Shown here: positions 1 to 5,529 of the stretch, piece after piece
How positions within the stretch are numbered: the first letter of the stretch is position 1
How the letters are laid out: each line of letters starts with the position of its first letter
Assembly (NCBI GenBank): GCA_017880745.1
Contig: JADGRR010000235.1
Span: 1 to 5,680 of the forward strand
Source of the DNA: Burkholderiales bacterium
GTDB taxonomy: Bacteria > Pseudomonadota > Gammaproteobacteria > Burkholderiales > SG8-39
DNA: 5,680 nucleotides
Reading direction: 5' to 3'
The notes under the pieces: generated by a model
Database searches by the model: none
Seen by the model: only the letters and a program-made list of their open reading frames with translations
Told to the model about the DNA's origin: nothing
Translations under genes and position numbers: made by a program

Positions 1-1387
1 ATACCGTGACCGCGCAGCCGTAGCGCGTGAGGTCCGCGGCTACCGCGAGACCCGACGGCCCGGAGCCGACGATCGCGACCCGACCGAGCTGGCGCTCGAA
101 GCGCGGCGGTTCGGCCTTGGGCCCGTGCGCATTGTCGCCGATGAAGCGCTCCAGGCGGCCGATCGCCACCGGCTCCATCGGTATTTTCTTGTTCCTGCCG
201 ACGACGCATTGGGCCTCGCATTGCGATTCCTGCGGGCAGACGCGGCCGCAGACCGAGGGGAAGAGATTGGATTCGTTGATGACGCCGAGGGCGCCGTCGA
301 CGTCGCGCACCAACAGGTGGCGGATGAAGCGCGGGATGTCGATCGACACCGGGCAGCCGGCGATGCAGTCGGGCTTGGTGCACATGATGCAGCGCTCAGC
401 CTCTTCCAGCGCGTTCTGCAAGCTGTAGCCCAGATTCACCTCCTTGAAGTTGCGCGAGCGCTCGAGGGCATCGCGCTCCGGCATCTTCACCGCGTGCGGG
501 GAGAGGTCCTTGTACTTCTTGTAATTGCGCTTGTTCTGTTCGAACAGCACCTTTTCCACGTTGCAGACATGGGCGTAATCCTCGCTCGCCTTCGATTCCT
601 CCCCTTTGAAGCGCCGCTGCCGCAGCACCAGTTCCTTGAAGTCCACCAGATGGCCGTCGAAGTCCGGCCCGTCGACGCAGGCGAATTTGATCTCGCCGCC
701 GACGCTGACGCGGCAGGAGCCGCACATGCCGGTGCCGTCGACCATGATGGCGTTGAGCGACACCATGGTCTTGACGCCATAAGGCCGGGTCGTCTCGACG
801 CACGCATTCATCATCGGCAACGGCCCGATCGCGATGACCAGATCCGGCTTGTCGCGCTCGAGCACCTCCTTTAGCGCCGAGGTGACGAAGCCCGGCGTGC
901 CGTAGCTGCCGTCGTCGGTACAGACGATCAGCTTGTCGCAGCACTCGCTGAAGCGGTCTTCCCAGAACACGAGGTCCTTGTTGCGAAAACCGATGATGCC
1001 GGTAGTTCGATTGCCGGCGTTCTTGAACGCCCGCAACTGCGGATAGACGGGCGCCACGCCGAGCCCGCCGCCGACCAGCACGACGTGTCCGACCCGGCTC
1101 ACGTGCTGCGGCAGCCCGAGCGGACCGACAAAATCGGCGAAGCTGTCGCCCTCCTTGTAGCGATCCCGCATCTCGAGTGTGGTTTTGCCGAGCGACTGGA
1201 TCACCATCGTGATCGTGCCCCTGTCGCGGTCGAAATCGGCGACCGTCAGCGGAATGCGCTCGCCGCCCTCGCGCAGTCGCAGCATGACGAAATGCCCGGG
1301 CTCGGCCGATCTGGCTATGTCAGGAGCCGTTACCTCCCAAAGAAAGGTCGTGTCGGAAAAAACTTCGCGGCGGACAATCGTGTACAT
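1..1387 (-). CDS. Fused NfnA/SudB-like FAD/NAD-binding + NfnB/SudA/GltD-like oxidoreductase (partial, 3' end off window)
   Basis: Read on the minus strand, the frame is open from the ATG at 1387 to the window edge (462 codons, no stop). Residues 1 to about 280 form a ferredoxin-reductase-like unit of the PyrK/SudB/NfnA type. It has a FAD-binding RIPLTVAD segment (44-51), a GGGLGVAP nucleotide-binding turn (about 106-113), and a C-terminal cluster site with D217, C222, C225 and C237. NfnA-family proteins bind [2Fe-2S] there using three Cys and one Asp. Residues from about 320 begin a GltD/SudA/NfnB-like unit: C333, C336, C341, C345 and C380, C384, C390, C394 would bind two [4Fe-4S] clusters, and VGSGPSG (440-446) starts an FAD Rossmann fold. 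The known family includes NADH-dependent ferredoxin:NADP+ oxidoreductase (electron bifurcating) and sulfide dehydrogenase. Fused versions are often annotated as dihydroorotate dehydrogenase B NAD subunit/glutamate synthase. The substrate cannot be fixed from this fragment, and true glutamate synthase activity is unlikely without a large subunit. The missing part should hold the rest of the FAD/NADPH domains. Confidence 0.9.
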   Translation of the reverse strand, partial: MYTIVRREVFSDTTFLWEVTAPDIARSAEPGHFVMLRLREGGERIPLTVADFDRDRGTITMVIQSLGKTTLEMRDRYKEGDSFADFVGPLGLPQHVSRVGHVVLVGGGLGVAPVYPQLRAFKNAGNRTTGIIGFRNKDLVFWEDRFSECCDKLIVCTDDGSYGTPGFVTSALKEVLERDKPDLVIAIGPLPMMNACVETTRPYGVKTMVSLNAIMVDGTGMCGSCRVSVGGEIKFACVDGPDFDGHLVDFKELVLRQRRFKGEESKASEDYAHVCNVEKVLFEQNKRNYKKYKDLSPHAVKMPERDALERSRNFKEVNLGYSLQNALEEAERCIMCTKPDCIAGCPVSIDIPRFIRHLLVRDVDGALGVINESNLFPSVCGRVCPQESQCEAQCVVGRNKKIPMEPVAIGRLERFIGDNAHGPKAEPPRFERQLGRVAIVGSGPSGLAVAADLTRYGCAVTV

Positions 1388-1404
1388 AGAAGAGCCTTGC
1401 GGCT
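1388..1404 (-). promoter_or_regulatory. Weak ribosome binding site within a small hairpin
   Basis: On the minus strand, AAGG (1398-1395) lies 7 nt before the ATG at 1387 and is the only Shine-Dalgarno-like sequence there. It sits inside a possible mini-hairpin AGCC-GCAA-GGCT (1404-1393) with a GNRA-type loop, so half of the AAGG would be in the loop and half paired. The start is supported because the FAD-domain homology begins directly after it. Any regulatory role for the hairpin is inference. Confidence 0.5.
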
Positions 1405-1476
1405 ATTGAAAGGGTTCGTCGGGCGAAGGGGCGTCGCTTTTCCGGGTAATCAGCGTGACGGCACCGCTGGAACGCC

Positions 1477-1516
1477 GCGACCCGCCGCAACCCGGCTGCG
1501 GTCGCAACAGCCGGGT
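1477..1516 (-). other. Possible H-type pseudoknot in the 5' leader of the Nfn/Sud fusion
   Basis: A 9-bp perfect stem ACCCGGCTG/CAGCCGGGT (1508-1516 with 1490-1498) encloses a 9-nt loop. Six bases of that loop (1500-1505) are exactly complementary to 1477-1482, just past the stem on the minus strand, which allows a pseudoknot with a 7-nt linker. It lies between the predicted transcription start (about 1566) and the ATG (1387). I recognise no known riboswitch class. GC-rich sequence makes chance pairing fairly easy, so this is a structural candidate only. Confidence 0.35.
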
Positions 1517-1573
1517 CTGCCGCTGGCGCGGGTTTACAACGGTAAAGCTGCGTCCTCCTGCGACGATACCAAG

Positions 1574-1614
1574 AGGATAGTACGAGTGGTCGCCTACGCA
1601 TTGACGTAGATCAA
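1574..1614 (-). promoter_or_regulatory. FNR/ANR-type box and -10 element driving the Nfn/Sud fusion
   Basis: TTGACGTAGATCAA (1601-1614) matches the FNR consensus TTGAT-N4-ATCAA at 9 of 10 defined bases. On the minus strand, TATCCT (1579-1574) matches four of six -10 positions. It implies a transcription start near 1567-1566, putting the box centre (1607.5) about 41 bases upstream. That is the standard position of FNR at class II activated promoters, where a good -35 is not needed. The predicted leader is about 180 nt. The motif and spacing are seen in the sequence; oxygen-responsive activation is inferred. Confidence 0.65.
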
Positions 1615-1713
1615 ACGGCCGCGCGCCGCCCTCGCTCTGCGGCAACGCCGCGCGAACAGGGCCTCTTGACCCTGCTACGGCAGGTGAGGAGATACCTCCC
1701 CTCATGCTCCCGT

Positions 1714-1730
1714 GAGTCAGAGTCAGAGTC
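1714..1730. repeat. Short tandem hexamer repeat GAGTCA (about 2.8 copies)
   Basis: GAGTCAGAGTCAGAGTC is two full GAGTCA units plus a five-base third unit. The third unit forms part of the terminator stem, so on the minus strand the repeat continues directly out of the hairpin's distal arm. Each copy could pair with GACTC in the other arm, giving alternative slipped hairpins. It may simply reflect replication slippage at the hairpin. Confidence 0.6.
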
Positions 1731-1757
1731 CGTTTCGGTAATTCCGAAACGGACTCT
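1725..1757 (-). terminator. Perfect 14-bp hairpin, likely malic enzyme terminator
   Basis: AGAGTCCGTTTCGG (1725-1738) and CCGAAACGGACTCT (1744-1757) are perfect inverse complements around a 5-nt loop. On the minus strand the stem begins at the last base of the malic enzyme TAA stop (1759-1757), so it follows translation immediately. No T-tract follows on either strand, so it is not a canonical intrinsic terminator. It may act as a weak or factor-assisted terminator, or protect the mRNA 3' end. Confidence 0.7.
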
Positions 1758-2434
1758 TAGTAATGCGGATCGAACATCTGCGAGCGCACATCGGCCAGCA
1801 CGTCCTCAGGCTTGGGTTTGCCCGCAAGCCCGTTTCTGTACGCGGCGCCCGCGACTGCGGCCGCGATGTGCGCTGAGACTTCGCGAATCCGTGGCAGGGC
1901 TGGGTAAAGACTGCCCTGCTCGAGATCGGATTCGGTGACCAACTGCGCCAGCGTCTGTGCTGCGCCCATGAACATGTCGTCGGTGATGCGCCGCGCGCGG
2001 CTGGCGATCGCACCCAGGCCGATACCGGGGAAGATGTAGGAGTTGTTGCCCTGCCTCGGCACGTAGGTCTTGCCGTCGAGCTTGACCGGATCGAACGGAC
2101 TGCCGCAGGCGAACAGCGCCCGCCCCTTGGTCCAGCGGTACGCTTCCTCGGCGCTGCACTCGGCCTGCGAGGTAGGGTTGGATAGCGCGAACACGATCGG
2201 CCGCTCGTTGATGCGCGCCATTTCCTCCAGCACTTCCTGGGTGAAGGTGCCGCCGACTGCCGCGACACCGATGATGGCAGTGGGTTTGAGCACCTTGATC
2301 GCAGTGAGGAAATCGCCAACCGGCGGGTGGTCGTGCGCGTAGGGTAGTTTGTGCTCGGCCAGGACGGTGCGGCCTTTCACCACCAGGCCGCGCGAATCCA
2401 CGGCCCAGCAGCGCTGCCGCGCCGCGGTTTCGCT

Positions 2435-2472
2435 GAGGCCCTCGGCGATCATCGCCGACACCACCAGGCCTC
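2435..2472 (-). other. Two-part hairpin beginning at the in-frame TGA (SECIS-like geometry)
   Basis: On the malic enzyme strand, GAGGCC, starting at the second base of the TGA (2472-2467), pairs perfectly with GGCCTC (2440-2435). Inside it, TCGGCGA (2458-2452) pairs perfectly with TCGCCGA (2448-2442) around a three-base loop TGA. Eight bases on the 5' side and one on the 3' side are unpaired between the stems. The loop starts 20 nt after the TGA and has G in its second position, within the coarse bacterial SECIS model (loop about 16-37 nt downstream). The E. coli-type GGUC loop is absent. The inner stem falls on codons for the common SAMIAE segment, so it may be incidental. Confidence 0.4.
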
Positions 2473-2473
2473 A
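2471..2473 (-). other. In-frame TGA at codon 309 of malic enzyme
   Basis: Reading GGC ATC TGA GGC CTG, the stop lies directly after the GAGEAATGI turn of the nucleotide-binding fold. Family members usually have GIA at this place. No single base change turns TGA into an Ala codon; single changes would give Gly (GGA), Ser (TCA), Arg (CGA or AGA), Leu (TTA), Trp or Cys. TGA also ends frdA in this window at the expected place, so a genome-wide reassignment of TGA is not supported. Confidence 0.9.
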
Positions 2474-3397
2474 GATGCCGGTGGCGGCCTCTCCCGCTCC
2501 GAGGAACAGCAGCTTTTGCTCGCTGAACTTCCCGCCGGTAATGCGCAGCGCCGAGAAAATGCCTGCGAGCGCGACCGCCGCGGTGCCCTGGATGTCGTCG
2601 TTGAAGGTGCAGACGCGGTCACGATATTTCTTCAGCAGCCGGAACGCGTTATGGTTGGCGAAATCCTCGAACTGGATCACCACGCCCGGAAATACCTCGC
2701 AAGCCGCGCTGATGAATTCGTCGATCAGGGCGTCGTAGGCCGCGCCGGTGATGCGGCGCTGGCGCAATCCGACGTAAAACGTGTCTTCGAGCATCGCCGC
2801 GTTGTTGCAGCCGACGTCGAGGGTGACCGGCAGGCACAGTTGCGGATGCACGCCCGCGCAAGCCGTATAGAGGGACAGCTTGCCCACCGGAATTCCCATG
2901 CCGTTGGCGCCGAGATCGCCCAGGCCGAGAATGCGCTCGCCGTCGGTGACGACGATGATACCGGCCTGGTAGGGCCAGTTGCGCAACAGCTGCGCGATGC
3001 GGCCGCGGTCGTTCGCGCCGATGAACAGGCCGCGAGGACGCTGAAAGATGTGACCGAACTTCTGGCACGCCAGACCGACTGTCGGGGTGTAGACCAGCGG
3101 CTGCATTTCATCGATGTTGTCGCACAGCACACGAAAGAACAGCGACTCGTTGCGGTCGTGCAGCGCATTGAGCGCGACGAATTTTTCGAGCGGATCGGTC
3201 AGCCGGCGCAGGCGCGCGAGCACGCGGACGGCCTGCTCTTCCTGGCTGTGCACGTGGGGCGGCAGAAAGCCGCGCAGGCCGGACTTGTCGCGCTCCGCCT
3301 CGGTGAAGCCGGTGCCGCGGTTGAGGGCTGGGTCGCGCAGCAGCGCCAGCCCGGAGGGCATCGTCTGTTGGCCGTTGGCATGGGATTTTTCGTACAT

Positions 3398-3411
3398 GAA
3401 GACCACCTCCT
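3398..3411 (-). promoter_or_regulatory. Strong ribosome binding site of malic enzyme
   Basis: On the minus strand, AGGAGGTG (3411-3404) precedes ATG 3397, with 8 nt between AGGAGG and the start codon. This decides the start: the frame continues open upstream to an ATG at 3601, but that would translate through the FNR box and lacks homology. Confidence 0.85.
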
Positions 3412-3527
3412 GTCTTGATTTGCCGTCATTGCTCTTGCGGCGGCTCGACGCGGCTTGGTCGCGTTCGCAATCGACGATGCGGCGTATAGCGTCATTGCAT
3501 ATGCTGTTCGAAGTTTTAGCTTGGCGT

Positions 3528-3541
3528 TTGATTTGGATCAA
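3528..3541. promoter_or_regulatory. Perfect FNR/ANR-type operator
   Basis: TTGATTTGGATCAA has both half sites TTGAT and ATCAA intact with four bases between them, an exact match to the FNR consensus. Toward frdA, TAGTTT (3564-3569) gives a weak -10 and a start near 3576, which places the box near -41.5 as at class II FNR promoters; the frdA leader would be about 150 nt. Toward malic enzyme the box is 137 nt before the ATG, with candidate -10 sequences around 3488-3503 that I cannot resolve. FNR activation of frd is well known in E. coli; here it is inferred from the motif. Confidence 0.75.
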
Positions 3542-3623
3542 CAAAGCATACGGTGGCGGGCGGTAGTTTAGCCGGGGCCGGTCAACAAACTCGGCCGTCA
3601 AGCATGCTTCGTGTTCGGACGCG

Positions 3624-3671
3624 CAGCGAGCTCGCTGAACGACGTGACACTATTATTCGATGTGTGATCGA
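3624..3671 (+). promoter_or_regulatory. Candidate second frdA promoter with palindromic operator
   Basis: TATTAT (3651-3656) matches five of six -10 positions. No -35 is found at the right spacing; instead a perfect 14-bp palindrome CAGCGAGCTCGCTG (3624-3637) is centred at about -32 relative to a start near 3663. An inverted repeat TCGAT-GTGTG-ATCGA (3657-3671) covers the predicted start. The symmetry suits binding by dimeric regulators, but none can be named. Confidence 0.35.
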
Positions 3672-3716
3672 GACGCTGACCCGAATTGGAGTTAAACTCG
3701 TGCTGGTCATGCGCAG

Positions 3717-3729
3717 AGGGAGGTAAGCA
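3717..3729 (+). promoter_or_regulatory. Ribosome binding site of frdA (GTG start)
   Basis: AGGGAGGT (3717-3724) lies 5 nt before the GTG at 3730. It supports this non-ATG start, since the next in-frame ATG (codon 42) would remove the FAD-binding GAGGAG motif. Confidence 0.85.
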
Positions 3730-5529
3730 GTGGAAGTTTACAAGGCGGACGTAGCAATTGTAGGCGCGGGTGGCGCAGGCTTGCGGGCGGCGATCGCGGT
3801 CGCGGAATCCGATCCGGCGTTAAGAATCGCGCTGATTTCCAAAGTCTACCCGATGCGCAGCCACACCGTGGCGGCAGAAGGGGGCGCCGCTGCGGTGACA
3901 CGTGCGGACGACAGCCTGGACTTTCATTTTGACGACACCGTGCATGGCGGGGACTGGCTGTGCGAGCAGGATGTCGTCGAGTACTTCGTTGCCCACGCCC
4001 ACGAAGAGGTGGTGCAGATGGAGCACTGGGGCTGCCCGTGGAGCCGCAAGGAGGACGGACATGCGAATGTGCGCGCCTTTGGCGGCATGAAAATCGAGCG
4101 CACCTGGTTCGCTGCCGACAAGACCGGTTTTCACATGCTGCACACGCTGTTCCAAACTTCCATCAAGTATCCCTCGATCAAGCGCTTCGACGAGTATTTC
4201 TGCTCCGACCTGATGGTCGAGGACGGCCGCTGCCAGGGCGTGCTCGCGATCCAGATTGCCACGGGCGAGTTCACGCTGATCCAGGCGAAAGCGGTGATCA
4301 TCGCCACCGGCGGCGCCGGGCGCGTGTTCCGCGAGAACACCAACGGCGGTATCGTCACCGGCGACGGCATGGCGCTCGCCTACCGCCACGGCGTGCCGTT
4401 GCGCGATATGGAGTTCATGCAGTATCACCCGACCTGCATGCCGGGCACCGGCCTCTTGTTCACCGAGGCGTGCCGCGGCGAAGGCGGATTCATGCTTAAC
4501 AAGGACGGCTATCGCTATCTGCAGGACTACGGCCTCGGACCGCCCGATCCGTCGCCGCGCAACAAGGCGATGGAGCTTGGGCCGCGCGACCGCTTGAGCC
4601 AGGCTTTCTGGCACGAGAAAAAGAAGGGCCGGACGATCGAGGGTCCGCATGGCGCGGTCGTGAATCTGGATCTGCGCCACCTCGGCGCGGCGAAGCTGCA
4701 CGAACGCCTGCCGCTGATCTGCGAGCTGGCGGAGGAATTCCTCGGTGTCGATCCTGCGCACACGCCGATTCCGGTGCTGCCGGCGGTGCATTACACCATG
4801 GGCGGAATCCTGGCCGACGGCAAGACGGCGTCTTCGCTGCCGGGGCTGTATTCGGTCGGCGAATGTTCCAGTGTGGGCATTCACGGCGCCAACCGGCTGG
4901 GCTCGAACTCGCTGACTGAAATCATCGTGTTCGGCAAGGTTGCCGGCGTCGAGGCGGCGAAATTCGCGAAGTCGGTGGCGATCAGCAATCCGGCCGCGAT
5001 CGAGAAGCAGGCCGCGGCGGCGCAGGCGCGCGCGCTCGGCGTCGTCACCCGGTCCGGCGGCAGCGAACGTCTGGCGGTGCTGCGCACCGAGATGGCCCAG
5101 AGCATGGAGAACGGCTGCGGCATCTACCGTCTCCAGTCCGACATGCAGGCCACTTGTGACAAGCTGCGGGAACTCAGGGAACGCTACAAGAACCTGAAGA
5201 TCGACGACCACTCGAAGGTCTACAACACCGAATGGCTGCTTTCGATCGAACTTGGTTATCTGCTCGAAGTAGCCGAGGCGATCGTGTATTCGGCACTCAA
5301 CCGCAAGGAGTCGCGCGGCTCGCATCAGCGCCTCGACGGATACGAGAAGCGCGACGACGTCAATTACCTCAAACACTCGCTCGCCTACTACACGGGGGAC
5401 GCCGCGCCGCGGATCGAGTACGGGGACGTGAAGATCACCAAGTCCAAGCCGGGCACGCGCGCCTACGGCGCCGCCGGCGAGAAGGCGGCAGCAGAGGAGC
5501 GCGAGCGCGAGGGAGCAGGCAATGGCTGA
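3730..5529 (+). CDS. frdA: Fumarate reductase flavoprotein subunit FrdA
   Basis: This is the catalytic subunit of membrane-bound quinol:fumarate reductase, which reduces fumarate to succinate on the cytoplasmic side during anaerobic respiration. At 599 residues it is close to E. coli FrdA (602) and closely similar along its whole length as I recall that sequence, which favours FrdA over aerobic SdhA. Visible features: FAD Rossmann VGAGGAG (11-17); His45 in RSHTVAAEGG for covalent FAD attachment; FGGMKIERTWFAADKTGFHML; substrate and catalytic residues His233 (QYHPT), Glu246 (TEACRGEGG), Arg286 (MELGPRD, the proton-donating Arg), His354 (VHYTMGG) and Arg389 (HGANRLGSNSL). The C-terminal tail is Ala/Glu/Lys-rich, as in E. 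coli. The GTG start is fixed by the Shine-Dalgarno and the Rossmann motif. The 3' end overlaps frdB by 8 bp, showing an operon with translational coupling. An FNR site lies upstream. Anchor subunits (frdC/frdD) should lie beyond the right edge. Confidence 0.96.
   Translation: MEVYKADVAIVGAGGAGLRAAIAVAESDPALRIALISKVYPMRSHTVAAEGGAAAVTRADDSLDFHFDDTVHGGDWLCEQDVVEYFVAHAHEEVVQMEHWGCPWSRKEDGHANVRAFGGMKIERTWFAADKTGFHMLHTLFQTSIKYPSIKRFDEYFCSDLMVEDGRCQGVLAIQIATGEFTLIQAKAVIIATGGAGRVFRENTNGGIVTGDGMALAYRHGVPLRDMEFMQYHPTCMPGTGLLFTEACRGEGGFMLNKDGYRYLQDYGLGPPDPSPRNKAMELGPRDRLSQAFWHEKKKGRTIEGPHGAVVNLDLRHLGAAKLHERLPLICELAEEFLGVDPAHTPIPVLPAVHYTMGGILADGKTASSLPGLYSVGECSSVGIHGANRLGSNSLTEIIVFGKVAGVEAAKFAKSVAISNPAAIEKQAAAAQARALGVVTRSGGSERLAVLRTEMAQSMENGCGIYRLQSDMQATCDKLRELRERYKNLKIDDHSKVYNTEWLLSIELGYLLEVAEAIVYSALNRKESRGSHQRLDGYEKRDDVNYLKHSLAYYTGDAAPRIEYGDVKITKSKPGTRAYGAAGEKAAAEEREREGAGNG

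Larger units (their letters stand above)
1388..1756. other. Non-coding leader/intergenic region between malic enzyme and the Nfn/Sud fusion
   Basis: About 370 bases hold no convincing gene; the short reading frames here resemble nothing known. Read along the minus strand, the region contains the terminator hairpin of the malic enzyme, an FNR-like box with a -10 element (1614-1574), and a predicted untranslated leader of about 180 nt with strong secondary structure, leading into the fusion gene. The stretch 1615-1710 is very GC-rich with only small inverted repeats, such as CAGGG/CCCTG at 1657-1674, to which I assign no role. Confidence 0.6.
1757..3397 (-). pseudogene. NAD(P)-dependent malic enzyme (MaeA type), interrupted by an in-frame TGA
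   Basis: Malic enzyme converts malate to pyruvate and CO2 with reduction of NAD(P)+ in the cytoplasm. The reading frame from ATG 3397 to TAA 1757 is 546 codons, close to the usual 540-590 for the short form without a phosphotransacetylase tail. Family residues are present: YTPTVG with catalytic Tyr103, Arg155 in TDGERILGLGD, Lys173 in GIPVGK, metal ligands Glu244/Asp245 (QFEDF) and Asp268 (FNDDIQGTA), the nucleotide turn GAGEAATGI (300-308), SNPTS (Asn407) and GNNSYIFPG (about 451-459). VDSRGLVVKGR resembles NADP-type relatives, but the cofactor is uncertain. Codon 309 is TGA (2473-2471), where relatives usually have Ala after GI. The same frame then stays open for 237 codons of clear homology with no other lesion. 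Start choice: a strong AGGAGGTG precedes ATG 3397, although the frame is open further upstream. This is either a recent pseudogene, a sequence error, or a recoded gene. Confidence 0.85.
3398..3729. other. Divergent regulatory region between malic enzyme and frdA
   Basis: These 332 bases hold no convincing gene. They contain, from left to right, the malic enzyme RBS, a perfect FNR consensus site (3528-3541), the 10-bp palindrome AAGCATGCTT (3600-3609), a 14-bp palindrome (3624-3637), a -10-like TATTAT (3651-3656), an inverted repeat TCGAT-N5-ATCGA (3657-3671), the small palindrome GAGTT-A-AACTC (3689-3699), and the frdA RBS. The length and density of symmetric sites suggest that both divergent genes are controlled from here. 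Confidence 0.7.

Noticed and set aside
1..1387. True glutamate synthase small subunit (gltD)
   Set aside because: The GltD-like half is preceded by a PyrK/SudB-type FAD/NAD domain in the same chain, and no gltB is seen, which points to the Nfn/Sud family.
1085..1609. A 174-codon plus-strand frame across the fusion gene start and its promoter
   Set aside because: It overlaps the conserved N-terminus of the fusion antisense and then runs through the FNR box and leader; there is no homology.
1757..3397. Reassignment of TGA as a sense codon across the genome
   Set aside because: frdA ends with TGA exactly at its expected C-terminus overlapping frdB, and the fusion gene has no in-frame TGA, so standard use of TGA as stop fits better.
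2351..3418. A 355-codon open frame antisense to malic enzyme
   Set aside because: Its composition is that of an antisense shadow, and the opposite strand encodes clear malic enzyme. No ribosome binding site or family motif was seen.
3398..3601. N-terminal extension of malic enzyme by 68 codons to an upstream ATG
   Set aside because: The extension has no malic enzyme similarity and would translate the FNR box, whereas a strong AGGAGGTG sits before the ATG at 3397.
3600..3609. Palindrome AAGCATGCTT
   Set aside because: A single 10-bp palindrome with no spacing relation to a promoter element is expected by chance at low frequency, so I give it no role.
3820..5376. A 518-codon open frame antisense to frdA
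   Set aside because: It is rich in Arg, Ala, His and Asp with no recognisable domain, and lies entirely opposite a highly conserved gene. GC-rich codon use commonly leaves such antisense frames open.
3730..5529. Succinate dehydrogenase SdhA instead of FrdA
   Set aside because: The sequence follows E. coli FrdA throughout, including the N-terminus, the MELGPRD region and the Lys/Glu-rich tail, and the next gene starts like FrdB. An sdh operon would normally have the membrane anchor genes before sdhA.
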